The translations under genes and the position numbers were made by a program. This document shows positions 29,076 to 38,588 of a stretch of 64,000 bases of DNA, piece by piece; the first letter of the stretch is position 1; every line of letters starts with the position of its first letter. Source of the DNA: Nostoc commune NIES-4072 (lineage in GTDB: Bacteria > Cyanobacteriota > Cyanobacteriia > Cyanobacteriales > Nostocaceae); assembly GCF_003113895.1 (NCBI RefSeq), contig NZ_BDUD01000001.1, positions 5,309,608 to 5,373,607 on the forward strand, written 5' to 3'. Below the pieces are notes generated by a model that was not told the DNA's origin, did not search any database, and saw only the letters and a list, made by a program, of their open reading frames with translations.

Positions 29076-30335
29076 TTAAATTACGTTTTGCAAGACTTTG
29101 CGGGTATTTTGCCAAGCCCAAACACCGACAACTACGACAACAATACTCATTGCTACCAGTACAGTTCGCAAGCCCAGAGCATCAGTTAATGGCCCAGTAA
29201 TGGCCAGAGGTAACGCCAGAGCGATGTTAACGGCATGATTTTGAAAGCCAAATACTTTACCGTGCATGTTAGGTGGTGTTTGCTGTTGAATTAAAGTTTG
29301 CATGGGTACGCCAATTAAGGAAGCACCTACACCCAAAAAGGCACAAAGTCCTAGCGCCAGTAATAAGTTGTGCGTAAAAGTAAACACCCCTAAAACTAGC
29401 GCAATTATTAAAAATCCAATTAAAGGTAGGGGTTTGTGATGTAATTTATCACCCCAGTGACCTAAAATTGCCGCACCAAATACCATACCCACGCCTGCTG
29501 CTGCCAAGAAAAAGCCAAACTGTTTTTCTTTTAAACCAAATTCCTCAGCTAATTGAATTGTCAGCACCGTTAAGGCTGCAAACACACAATATAAAGTTGT
29601 AAGTTGCAGCATAGCGTTCAAGATCAAAGGGTTTTTCTTTAGATAGCGCAGGCTTTCAGTGAATTCAGCCCAAAGGTGATTTGATGCTTGATGCTCTTTT
29701 GATTTGGGTTCTTTAAACTTAATTGGCTGCATGATCGCAGCTGATAATATGTATAATCCACCAACTACAATCTCTTGACCGTATTGTTCTCCCATTAAGC
29801 TTTTCGCCAAACTCAAAATTGGCTCTCCTATTGCAAAGCCAACAATTAAAGCTCCCATCATCGTGCTGCTAAAGAGCGCATTGGCTGCCAACAAATTTTC
29901 TCGCTTCACTAATAAGGGAATGGCTGCTTGTTCGGCTGGTGCAAAAAACTGCGTCACTGTGGAAATGGCAAAAGTCAGGATTAACAAAATCAGAAACTGT
30001 CGAGGTAACAAGGGAAGACACAGTGTCAATATTCCCCGAACAATATCTGAGCCGACCATAATCAGCTTTTTTGGCAAACGGTCAACAAAGATACCACCGG
30101 CAGAGCCAAATAAAATGGCTGGTATTGTAAACGATAGCATCAAGGTTGAGTACATTGAGTTTTGTGCCAACCCAGGAAGCGGTGAGTAGTTCTCTAGCAG
30201 AGCAATCATTAAAACGAAGAAGACTTTATCTGCTAACTGGGATACCAATTGCCCAATCCACAGGAGCATAAAACCACGGTTTTTTAGCAGTGCGCTAAAC
30301 CCGTTATTAACAGCAGCTGGTTCAGTTGGAAACAT
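29076..30335 (-). CDS. MFS transporter (DHA3/EntS-like)
   Basis: This 419-residue membrane protein has about 12 hydrophobic spans and starts FSALLKNRGFMLLWIGQLVSQLADKVFF, typical of the MFS_3 drug/siderophore-exporter group. The loop GGIFVDRLPKKLIM between spans 2 and 3 is the family A motif. The substrate is unknown. Monocistronic; a heptamer repeat lies just upstream of its start. Confidence 0.88.
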   Translation of the reverse strand: MFPTEPAAVNNGFSALLKNRGFMLLWIGQLVSQLADKVFFVLMIALLENYSPLPGLAQNSMYSTLMLSFTIPAILFGSAGGIFVDRLPKKLIMVGSDIVRGILTLCLPLLPRQFLILLILTFAISTVTQFFAPAEQAAIPLLVKRENLLAANALFSSTMMGALIVGFAIGEPILSLAKSLMGEQYGQEIVVGGLYILSAAIMQPIKFKEPKSKEHQASNHLWAEFTESLRYLKKNPLILNAMLQLTTLYCVFAALTVLTIQLAEEFGLKEKQFGFFLAAAGVGMVFGAAILGHWGDKLHHKPLPLIGFLIIALVLGVFTFTHNLLLALGLCAFLGVGASLIGVPMQTLIQQQTPPNMHGKVFGFQNHAVNIALALPLAITGPLTDALGLRTVLVAMSIVVVVVGVWAWQNTRKVLQNVI

Positions 30336-30357
30336 TTAGATACTTTCTTTAGGTAGA

Positions 30358-30437
30358 TGGGCATTGGGCATTGGGCATTGGGCATTGGGCATGGGGCATT
30401 GGGCATTGGGCATTGGGCATGGGGTATTGGGCATTGG
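30358..30437 (+). repeat. TTGGGCA heptamer tandem repeat
   Basis: About eleven heptamers, mostly TTGGGCA with some GGGGCAT and GGGGTAT variants, lie upstream of the MFS gene. A pyrimidine-rich stretch of CTCCCTCACTCC-type repeats follows to about 30510. Both are typical dispersed repeats of Nostocales. Confidence 0.88.
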
Positions 30438-30531
30438 TTATTAATTCTTCCCCTGCTCCCTCTTCTGCCTCATCTCCCTCACTCCCTCACTCCTCACTCC
30501 TAACTCCTGTTTACTTACTCCATTGTCCGGA

Positions 30532-31125
30532 TTAATTTGCTTCGTAGTGCTTTAACAGCATAAGCAAAAATTCAGTTGCTGTCAGACGACCTTTAGGTGG
30601 AGAAATTTCAATGGATGAATCTACCCAGCAGCCTTGGACAATTTGGGGCGATCGCCAGATGGACAAATGATCAACTGCTGGCTCTGCATAGAAGTTATTT
30701 TGCCCACAACCTAGCAAACAAGAACTCCAATGGGTGAAATAATCATGACTCATCCGGTGAATAGGGAAATTACCCTGTAGTGGTACTCCCCATCCATCTA
30801 TAGCAATAAACGCTTTGACATGACCACCCAAAAGTTGCCACAAATGCGCCGCCCCTATTGCCCCGACTACGCCAGCACTAAAGCTAATAAATATAATTGG
30901 TGATTTTAAAGAGTCGGTCAAGGGATACCTGCGGTGAGCTACGCTAACGTGCAAAAACTGCAAAATATGCAAGGCAGATAAAACTAAAAAATCTTTACCC
31001 GGATAAACCAGTATATTTGCGGGATTGTGTGCGATCGCGCTATTAGCAACTATATCTAACAATCCTACTCTAAAGCTTTCAGTTAACTCTGGTTCATGGA
31101 TTCCAGGGCAAATAATTATACTCAT
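30532..31125 (-). CDS. Alpha/beta-hydrolase-like cyanobacterial protein
   Basis: This 197-residue protein starts MSIIICPGIHEPELTESF and has IIFISFSAGVVGAIGAAHL, where the Ser in SFSAG sits as the nucleophile of an alpha/beta hydrolase. It is shorter than most hydrolases and the acid and His are not obvious. Function unknown. The ATG at 31125 is chosen over one three codons upstream. Confidence 0.6.
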   Translation of the reverse strand: MSIIICPGIHEPELTESFRVGLLDIVANSAIAHNPANILVYPGKDFLVLSALHILQFLHVSVAHRRYPLTDSLKSPIIFISFSAGVVGAIGAAHLWQLLGGHVKAFIAIDGWGVPLQGNFPIHRMSHDYFTHWSSCLLGCGQNNFYAEPAVDHLSIWRSPQIVQGCWVDSSIEISPPKGRLTATEFLLMLLKHYEAN

Positions 31126-31319
31126 CTTTAACACTACTTTTGATTTTTTTTACTCTTCCGATGTACAGAGCTTTTTCAAAAATCAAGTATTTTTTATATA
31201 TATTACCATATTTTTACTGAGTAAATTATAGCCTCTTCATATATTTTTCCGAAATAATACTATTTTAAAAACCTATTAATTTTGATTATAAATAATATTA
31301 GATTAATCTCAGCAATCAA

Positions 31320-31880
31320 ATGTTTATTTATTACCTAATTATCCTTATAGTTTTATTAGTAACTATTTTTATTGTTTTATATAATAGTTTAATACAGAAA
31401 AAGAATCAAGTTAATAATGCATTTTCTACTATTGATGTGATTCTGCAAAAAAGAAGCGATTTGATACCTAGACTTGTGACCTTAGCTCAAATATATATGC
31501 AATTTGAGCAAAAAACATTGATAGAAATTAGCAGACTCAGAAGTAGAGCAACTTCAAAAAACTTAAGCGACAATAGCCGAGTTGCTGTAGAAGACCAAAT
31601 TTCGAGAATGTTAAAGAAAATTATAGTAATAGTTGAAGCATATCCCGAATTAAAAACAAACGACCATTTTATCCAATTACAATATTCTTTAAGTGAAGTA
31701 GAGGAACAACTTTCCGCCGCTAGAAGATTTTATAACTCTGCCGTAACTGAATATAATAATGCTGTAGAAATGTTTCCGACAAATATTATAGCTTCGTGCC
31801 TGAAATTTCAATTAAAATTGCAGTTTCAAGCTAATTCACAAGCAAGAAATAATGTAAGTATTCAAATAAACCATAAATAA
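31320..31880 (+). CDS. LemA family protein
   Basis: This 186-residue protein is a LemA-type membrane-anchored helical bundle. One N-terminal span (YYLIILIVLLVTIFIVLY) is followed by the family core NSLIQKKNQVNNAFSTIDVILQKRSDLIPRLV and the LSEVEEQLSAARRFYNSAVTEYN helix. The biochemical role is unknown, but it sits 11 bases before a DUF3137 gene, a pairing found widely. Both genes are clearly richer in A+T than their neighbours. Confidence 0.9.
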   Translation: MFIYYLIILIVLLVTIFIVLYNSLIQKKNQVNNAFSTIDVILQKRSDLIPRLVTLAQIYMQFEQKTLIEISRLRSRATSKNLSDNSRVAVEDQISRMLKKIIVIVEAYPELKTNDHFIQLQYSLSEVEEQLSAARRFYNSAVTEYNNAVEMFPTNIIASCLKFQLKLQFQANSQARNNVSIQINHK

Positions 31881-31891
31881 CTTTAAAAAAT

Positions 31892-33913
31892 ATGCCAAAA
31901 TTTAGTTCCACACAAAATCAAGAATTATTAAATGGAATAGCTAAACTCTTAGAATACAAAAACTACAATTTAGCACTTCAGGGGTTGGAAAGTTTTTTCC
32001 AAAAGAATACAGAATCTAATACAAAAGAGTATTTGTATGCACGAGTATTGCTTTTAGACGCATACTTCTACAATGGACGCTTTGATCAAGCAATTAACTT
32101 ATGCCAAGAATTGAGCAATAGTAAACATAAAACGACTCAGATATTAGCACAATACTATCTTGCCGAAATATTTACAGAAACTAAACCTAAAGCACAAAAA
32201 TCATCGCTAAATTCAACTAAAAGTTCACTCACCCCTACACAAGAAACTGAACTTATAAACACTGGGTATGAAGCTATTACTAAAAAACGCTATAAAAAAG
32301 CAATCCAAGCATTAAAGATTTTTTGTCAAGCTGCTTCTCCGGCTACAAAAAAATATTTGTTAGCACACAAATGGCTGATAAAAGCCTATCACGAGAATGG
32401 GCAAACTAATCAAGCGATCGCTCTTTGTCAGCAGCTTCTAATTAATGAACACGAACCAACAAGAAAATGGGCAAGGCAAGTTTTATTTACAGACCTATTT
32501 ACAGATGATATTAATGTGTCTGCAACTTCACCAAACTCCACTGAATCAGAAGTTAAGCTACAACCACCAAGCGAAACCTTGCCAGAAGAACCCGAACCAG
32601 CTATTGAAAAATTTACCCCTAAAACATTAAAGGAATTCAAAGTATTTTGTCAGCAAAATTTATTGGTAGAATTAAAAGTATTTGAATCTCGTAGGAAACA
32701 AGCTTTATTATCTATAGTTATTCTTCATGTACTTTTTTTATCTTTTTTAATTATAACGTTCAAGCTTCTTTCTCTGATATCTTTTGATATCAAAGATTAT
32801 ATTTATATTGAAGAACCTTCCTTATTTGAAAGTCACTCTACACCAATAGCTGTAGTATTTATATGTATATTGATAATTTTTCTTTTTTCATCTTTCAATT
32901 ATTTATTGGGATTTTTCTTAGCTTTTTGGATTTGGATATTTTTGTATTCAAGAGCTTTTGAAGGCTTTTCCGCAGGTTTTACAGACAAAATATCTGAAAA
33001 AATATTTAATTTTGTCAATCAAAATAAGAATTTAAAATATCTGAGTTCTTACTCCAAAGAAGATGGTATTAATTTTTTGCAACATAGCCAACTATTCAAA
33101 GGACTTATCAATCCAAACAAGATTGAACATAATGTTTATATTTATGGTAAAATCAATGGTATTGATATCTCTTTCTCGAATATTCGTGCAGAATTAGAAT
33201 TAAAACATGATTGGACTAATTTTTTAGATCCTATCTTTTTTAGAAGTAGGAGATATGAAACAATAATTCAATATAATATATTTTATCTGTTTATATTTTC
33301 ATTTTTACGTTCTATATATTTGTTAATTTTTATTTTACCATTTACATTTAGTGCTTTAATTACTAGACTTGTAAAAATTATTCCATATATATTCATTAAT
33401 ATTTTATGTGGAAAAAATATTGAGTACAAAAGATTTAAATCTGAAGTTTTAAACAATCAAGTTACCCGAACAAGTTTAATCTTTAAAGGATTGTTTTTTA
33501 AAACTAAGTTTAACAAAAATTTGCGGACTGTTACAATTGTTCAGCCAAAAATTATCAACGCTAATATCCATGCTCTTAATCATGCTAAAAAACAGGTAAT
33601 TAAATTAGAAGATCCAGAATTTGCTAAACTGTTCACTGTTTATGGTGATGACCAAATAGAAGCACGTTATGTTTTGTCTACTAGTTTAATGGATAAAATA
33701 GTAAACTTTCGTAAGAAAACCAATAGAAATATTTATATTTCCTTTGTTGAAGATATGATGTATATAGCCATTGAAGAAGCAGTAGAAAATAATATATTTG
33801 ATCCTAATTTATACAAAAGTGTGTTAAGCTTTGCGCCTCTAAGAGAATATTTTGAAACTCTCAACTTGATGTTGGGAATTGTTGAAGATTTAAATCTGGA
33901 TAGACGCATTTAG
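31892..33913 (+). CDS. DUF3137 membrane protein with N-terminal TPR-like repeats
   Basis: This 673-residue protein has two TPR-like N-terminal repeats (about 5-95 and 115-200, each with a FYNGRFDQAINLCQEL-like helix pair), a linker, two membrane spans around 270-350, and a C-terminal DUF3137 domain. That domain carries KLEDPEFAKLFTVYGDDQIEARYVLS and the closing EYFETLNLMLGIVEDL. DUF3137 proteins are LemA partners. The TPR half probably binds a cytoplasmic partner. The low G+C of this two-gene unit suggests transfer or relaxed composition. Confidence 0.85.
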   Translation: MPKFSSTQNQELLNGIAKLLEYKNYNLALQGLESFFQKNTESNTKEYLYARVLLLDAYFYNGRFDQAINLCQELSNSKHKTTQILAQYYLAEIFTETKPKAQKSSLNSTKSSLTPTQETELINTGYEAITKKRYKKAIQALKIFCQAASPATKKYLLAHKWLIKAYHENGQTNQAIALCQQLLINEHEPTRKWARQVLFTDLFTDDINVSATSPNSTESEVKLQPPSETLPEEPEPAIEKFTPKTLKEFKVFCQQNLLVELKVFESRRKQALLSIVILHVLFLSFLIITFKLLSLISFDIKDYIYIEEPSLFESHSTPIAVVFICILIIFLFSSFNYLLGFFLAFWIWIFLYSRAFEGFSAGFTDKISEKIFNFVNQNKNLKYLSSYSKEDGINFLQHSQLFKGLINPNKIEHNVYIYGKINGIDISFSNIRAELELKHDWTNFLDPIFFRSRRYETIIQYNIFYLFIFSFLRSIYLLIFILPFTFSALITRLVKIIPYIFINILCGKNIEYKRFKSEVLNNQVTRTSLIFKGLFFKTKFNKNLRTVTIVQPKIINANIHALNHAKKQVIKLEDPEFAKLFTVYGDDQIEARYVLSTSLMDKIVNFRKKTNRNIYISFVEDMMYIAIEEAVENNIFDPNLYKSVLSFAPLREYFETLNLMLGIVEDLNLDRRI

Positions 33914-34266
33914 CAAAATGTAAGAATTCAAGAGTCAGAATAGTGGAAAGCTCAGGAGATAACTTGAAGGTTCGATGTCAAACTTTTATAAATTCTGACT
34001 TATAACTCCTGTTTGACTTTTGACTTCCACAAAGGGGCTGGGGCTGACCGCTCTTGCTATTCCCGCAATATAGCAGATGCCGCATTGGTTCAATTTTGCA
34101 TATCCAATGCCCCACGTAAATTTTGTATGTCTTTTGATGTATTATCTTGATTTTCCCACCTATCCTATCCCCCAGGATGGGATAATAAGTTACAAGTAGG
34201 GAAAATGTGCAAACTACTCTCTAACTCCAAATCTCTCTGCACTCTGGTTATATTGAGGAACTAATT
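33914..34266. other. Intergenic region, imperfect palindrome only
   Basis: These 353 bases hold an imperfect palindrome TATCCTATCCCCCAGGATGG near 34160-34185 but no gene. The GTG start of the next gene has no strong ribosome site. Confidence 0.4.
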
Positions 34267-35388
34267 GTGGTTGCCACGCCGGAAAAAGTACAACACACCC
34301 ACGAGCATCTATCAGGTAAAGACCGTGTAGCCGTACTGCTTATGGGCTACGGCGAAGTCGAAAGCTACGAAGATTTCGCCAACTATAACGAACAGGCTTT
34401 AAATCTACTGACAGCAAAATTCGCACCAGTCCCAACCTGGATTTATCCTCCTCTGGCAAAGCTTTTGGCGCTATTTGACCGCCATGAGTGGGGACACACA
34501 CACCACGATTTTATCTCCCCACACAATGCCATCTTTGAACAGCAACGGGCTGGGATTGAGAAGAATTTACAAGAAAAATGGGGTGATAAAGTTCAAGTTT
34601 TCAAGGCTTTCAACTTCTGCGCCCCTTTCTTACCCAATCAAGTTTTAGCAGAAATCAAAAACCAAGGCTTCGAGAAGCTGCTGATTTACCCACTGCTGGT
34701 TGTTGATTCTATCTTTACTAGTGGGATTGCGATCGAGCAAGTTAACAATGCTCTGGTTGAGTTGACTGATGGTGAAGAACACTGGGTTAAAGCACAGCGT
34801 TATATTCCTTCTTTTTTCAACGAACCAGCTTACATCGATTTGATGGCTCATCTGGTTGAGGAGAAAATTGCTGAGTTAGCCGCAGCTTATCTACCTTCTC
34901 AAATCGGTATTGTGTTAATGAATCACGGCTGTCCTCATAAAGCTAAAGGCTTTACTTCTGGGATTGCCGAAAGTGAAGCAATGTACGATTTGGTTAGGGA
35001 TAAGTTGATTAATCGTTATCCTTTAATCTCGGTGGGTTGGCTTAACCATGACACGCCCCTAATTGATTGGACACAGCCAAATGCAGAGCAAGCTGCAAAT
35101 AACCTGATTCAACTGGGTGCAAAAGTGGTAATTTTTATGCCTATTGGCTTTGCTACAGAAAACCACGAAACTTTATTGGATGTACACCATATCATCCATG
35201 CTTTGGAAAAACAGCATCCTGGTACGAACTACGTGCAAATGGCTTGCGTTAACGATCATCCAGAATTTTTGGCAATGGTGGCCCAATGGGCTGATGCTCA
35301 TATTGCAGAGTTGTTGTCAGAGCAAGCTTTGGCAGTTAATCCCCAAGTAGCTGGGGATCACCATCACCACCATCACCACCATCATTAA
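34267..35388 (+). CDS. Ferrochelatase-family protein with nine-histidine C-terminal tail
   Basis: This 373-residue protein aligns with the ferrochelatase/CbiX class II chelatase fold. The N-terminal half has RVAVLLMGYGEVESY, and the metal-site region reads VLMNHGCPHKAKGFTSGIAES, with the catalytic-type His. The late motif NHETLLDVHHIIHALE carries the conserved Glu. It ends in DHHHHHHHHH and a stop. The natural His tail could store or hand over Ni, Co or Fe. Whether it inserts iron into protoporphyrin or serves another chelation is unclear; cyanobacteria usually also have a longer HemH with a chlorophyll-binding tail, which this lacks. The start is GTG. Confidence 0.78.
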   Translation: MVATPEKVQHTHEHLSGKDRVAVLLMGYGEVESYEDFANYNEQALNLLTAKFAPVPTWIYPPLAKLLALFDRHEWGHTHHDFISPHNAIFEQQRAGIEKNLQEKWGDKVQVFKAFNFCAPFLPNQVLAEIKNQGFEKLLIYPLLVVDSIFTSGIAIEQVNNALVELTDGEEHWVKAQRYIPSFFNEPAYIDLMAHLVEEKIAELAAAYLPSQIGIVLMNHGCPHKAKGFTSGIAESEAMYDLVRDKLINRYPLISVGWLNHDTPLIDWTQPNAEQAANNLIQLGAKVVIFMPIGFATENHETLLDVHHIIHALEKQHPGTNYVQMACVNDHPEFLAMVAQWADAHIAELLSEQALAVNPQVAGDHHHHHHHHH

Positions 35389-36155
35389 GTTAAGTAGGGT
35401 GGGCAAAGCTTTGCTCTATAATTACTAATTCGTAATTAAGACGGGCAGAGCAAGCACTGATTACAACTACGAATTATATTGACATTCCCACGCTTCAAGG
35501 CGTGGGATTTTTTATGCCTTACTTACGCTTAAATTTCCCTATGCTTCACAGTATGTAGATAAAATTATTTTTTTAATCATTCTTAAGTAAATCTCCGAGT
35601 AAACCCAGTATTATTACTCAGGATATTTAGAATTGATAAAGTTATCGTGTACCCAATGATATCGACTTGACTACGTGTTAAGCGATCGCAAGCCAAGGAA
35701 GCCAAATGAGCATCCACAAGCTCTTAATGATTAACTAGCCAGTAATTGACAGGCTTATCCGCTAACTCAACCTCTAAACTGATCTAAAGCAGAAACAATT
35801 TTTAGCTGTAGGTATTAATTATCATACAGCACTTCTGTGTAAAGATACTCAAATCTCTTTTGAAGCAATGACATCAACCACTAGTCATTTGCCAATCCCA
35901 AAATACAGGTGTAAACCCACACAAATATAAAGAGAGTGGGAAACGCGCCAAAAGTTCGCTGCGTTACAGTGTATCCAAAAGAATTTATTGGTGAAGTATT
36001 TGCCTAAGTGTACTTTTAGGCAAAAAAGTTAGCGTGCTGTTATCGAACAGCCAGAATTCTTGTGGAAGCAATACACTGTTTTTCTCCGAACTTAGCATTA
36101 TATATAGAAATCAAACCCTGATTCACAAGGATTTACGGATGTTAATAGAAGATAA
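35389..36155. other. Non-coding stretch with IS200/IS605 end relic
   Basis: No intact gene is present over about 770 bases. At 35479-35514 a segment TTGACATTCCCACGC, a short loop and GCGTGGGATTTTTTA matches the form of the tnpB-side end of the intact IS at 4514. No transposase follows, so it is a relic or a stand-alone hairpin element. The rest shows no recognisable coding. Confidence 0.55.
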
Positions 36156-36809
36156 AATCGGAACTTCTTTGAACATAGAAAAGGCTCCAATGAAAGAGCA
36201 GCGATCGCTCCTAATGCCTTTATTGCACCTTTACCCCGCAGACTCTTAAGCCACCCCAACGGCGGTGCTTTGGCTGTCATCGGTCATGTGGAACGAGCTT
36301 GGGGTTGCTCTTTCGTATGGGAAAAAACTGGTAAGCAATTGGCAGTTTTTCAAAGCACCTTAAAGCGATTGCTAGATGGTCATCCAGTGGGGTCAGCTGT
36401 TGAGTATTTCAACGAGCGCTACGCTGAACTTTCTTCTGATTTGAGTACAGAATTAGAAGAAATTAAATATGGTGCGATCGCCGATCCGATGAATATATCT
36501 GGTATGTGGACGGCAAACAATGATGCTCGTAGTTATGCGATTATTGGCGACCCCGCAGTTAAGTTAGTTGTGGGTGACAATCAAACAAGCGATCGCTCTG
36601 TCATCTCATCAATAAATTTACCCGCCGCCCCTGCAACACCCCAAGCATCTGATACATCAGCAATTGGTCAAGCCCAGGCAAACTTAACCCAAGCCCTAGA
36701 AAAGTTTGTCAACACAGTTGAGCAAGCTTCAGTTGACCGCACGGAAAAACTTCAGGCGGCGCTTTTAGCTGTAGTTAGTTTAGTTGACACCTTGAAGAAA
36801 CTTAATTAA
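36156..36809 (+). pseudogene. 3' remnant of a large peptidase-like (C25/caspase-like) gene
   Basis: The frame is open from just after a stop at 36153-36155 and reads protein-like from [20 protein letters not shown] onward, continuing [18 protein letters not shown]. There is no start with a ribosome site, and the sequence begins mid-domain. It resembles the C-terminal part of cyanobacterial peptidase C25/CHAT-like proteins ([14 protein letters not shown]). A helical Ala-rich tail closes it. I read it as a 5'-truncated gene; the family is from memory and uncertain. Confidence 0.5.
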
Positions 36810-36956
36810 CTGCAAATCTGAGAAACCTGGCTTTTCGTAATTTTACGTAGAAGTCAGGTTTCTTAGTACATTATTTCACGAACTATTCGCCAAAAAATTG
36901 CCTCACCTCAAACCTTAGCGTCCCTTTGCGCTTCAAAACACTAAAAAACCCAACCA

Positions 36957-37036
36957 ATGAACACCTTTGAGATTACCATCCAACGCAAATCAGGAGATAG
37001 CTGGCCAATTGTAGTAGAACAGTTAGTAACTTTATG
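36957..37036 (+). pseudogene. 5' fragment of an unrelated gene (CHAT-like N-terminus)
   Basis: An ATG opens MNTFEITIQRKSGDSWPIVV, which looks like the N-terminus of a family of cyanobacterial CHAT-type proteins. The protein-like stretch stops at about residue 25, where the frame meets the inverted TnpB remnant. It seems to be cut by that insertion. Confidence 0.35.
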
Positions 37037-37047
37037 GACAAATGTCC

Positions 37048-37329
37048 TCAAGCAACTTTTCCCGGTGTTACGCGGAATGGATAAACTGCAATATCCTCTA
37101 TCCCTAAACTATACGTCGCTGGGACTACCTTTCTTGTAATATTCAGGCTGGCATTTATATCTGCATGAATAAGTTTGCCATTACTGGATCTATACCAAGC
37201 CCTCTTTATTCGCTTACCACTGAATGTGTGTTTTTCACCCTTTTTGTAAACAGGAATTGGGTCTAAATCGAGAAACGACGAGGCTGAGGTATAGGATTCC
37301 TCATTAATCAAAACGGTTATCCCAACCAT
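37048..37329 (-). pseudogene. C-terminal fragment of an IS891/IS605-type TnpB
   Basis: A 93-codon frame encodes only the end of a TnpB: the region GITVLINEESYTSASSFLD and the final KLIHADINASLNITRKVVP with the third RuvC Asp, ending IAVYPFRVTPGKVA. The wedge, first two RuvC motifs and most of the zinc finger are missing. It is of a different subfamily from the complete TnpB at 4549. Confidence 0.8.
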
Positions 37330-37592
37330 TCAAAAGATCAATATTTAGTAAGCTGTTACGCAAATAAGATTGCACATCAACTGGTGAGGTTGTCCTTTGT
37401 CAATTGTCCTTTGTCCTTAGTAAATACTTCTCGACTAATGACTAATGACGGTCTACACAGAAAATAGTGCAATATATAGGCGCGTTAGCTTAGTATGTCA
37501 AGATCATTTTGAGGGTTTGTAGTAAGCACTTTAGTGATTAAAAAATCAAAATAAGGACTAAAATTCTTACTACGAACTTGCCTACGATAGAA
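37330..37592. other. Intergenic region with dispersed repeats
   Basis: A TTGTCCTTTGTCAATTGTCC block (about 37392-37416) matches the repeats found in rimM and elsewhere. No gene seen. Confidence 0.45.
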
Positions 37593-38138
37593 TTAATCAA
37601 CACCCCGCAGCTTGCGAGTGTTATCAACTAAACTCTGAGCAAATTGATCAAATCTTTGAGATAGTTTTTCATCTAGCAACTTGCCTTCAGGACTGAATGC
37701 ACCCCAAGCTTGTCCGATCGCAATTTGTTCTGGAATCACCCAACCATGCACCCATCGGACAATTAGCCGTAGGTCGTTTAAAGCATTACTATTAGACTGA
37801 CCCCCTAATACACTGATTAATCCTGTCACTTTATCAGACAGTTGCTCAAAGCTCATCAAATCTAGGGCATTTTTCAGGACACCACTAACGCTACCATGAT
37901 ACTCAGGTGTAGCTAAAATTAACCCATCAGCGCGGCTGACTGTATCTTGTAACCGCAAAACATCTGGGTATTCTGGATACTCCTTTGCGCCAGTGCAAAA
38001 CGGTAGCTGCAACTGTCTTAAATCAATAATTTCTACCTCTGCTCCAAGGGCTTCTACCCTTTGCACAGCTAAAAGTAAAGCAACCTGGGTATAGGAGTTG
38101 GGTCTTAAACTACCACCAATGCCAACAATTTTCACCAT
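37593..38138 (-). CDS. NADPH-dependent FMN reductase
   Basis: This 181-residue flavodoxin-like protein reduces FMN or quinones with NAD(P)H. It starts MVKIVGIGGSLRPNSYT, the FMN phosphate loop, and has ATPEYHGSVSGVLKNALD, the flavin-ring loop, as in ArsH/SsuE/chromate-reductase relatives. No sulfonate or arsenic genes are adjacent, so the physiological role is open. Monocistronic. Confidence 0.9.
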   Translation of the reverse strand: MVKIVGIGGSLRPNSYTQVALLLAVQRVEALGAEVEIIDLRQLQLPFCTGAKEYPEYPDVLRLQDTVSRADGLILATPEYHGSVSGVLKNALDLMSFEQLSDKVTGLISVLGGQSNSNALNDLRLIVRWVHGWVIPEQIAIGQAWGAFSPEGKLLDEKLSQRFDQFAQSLVDNTRKLRGVD

Positions 38139-38588
38139 AATTAATTAACTCACAAACTATTAACTAGCTACTATTACCAAATTTCTGAAAAAACGGAATC
38201 GTTATGACTATGCTTATCTTAGCGATTTGTGTCAGAATGTGTCAAATTAATATCTACTGGGGACTGGGGGAGATGAGGGAGCAGGGGTAGGGGAGACTTG
38301 GGGACAAGGAGACTTAAATCAGAACTTGCAACAAGTGTTTCCCCTTGTCCCCAATTCTCAAGAGTCCCCAAGTCCTCTTCCCAATGCCCAGTCTGAACAG
38401 CTACATAAATCTAGATAATGATCTTGGTTGCTCAACTTCATGTAATAACCGGAAGAAACTTGGGAATGGTTTTGTGTGGAAGTTAGACTAGATAAGAAAA
38501 GTGTAATTTCCAGTTATTACAATTTTTGGTAGAAGAATAGGCATAAAACCATAGCTCAACTTGTGCCAGCAGACAAAGGGTAATTATT
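38139..38588. other. ftsH upstream region with dispersed repeat copy 2
   Basis: An inverted copy of the 4381-4480 repeat covers about 38275-38392, with the same ACTTGCAACAAGTG and CAAGTCCTCTTCCC blocks in reverse order. The last ~190 bases should hold the ftsH promoter; no specific operator was recognised. Confidence 0.55.

Noticed and set aside
35361..35388. Engineered His tag
   Set aside because: The gene is in native chromosomal context with mixed codons and no vector sequence.
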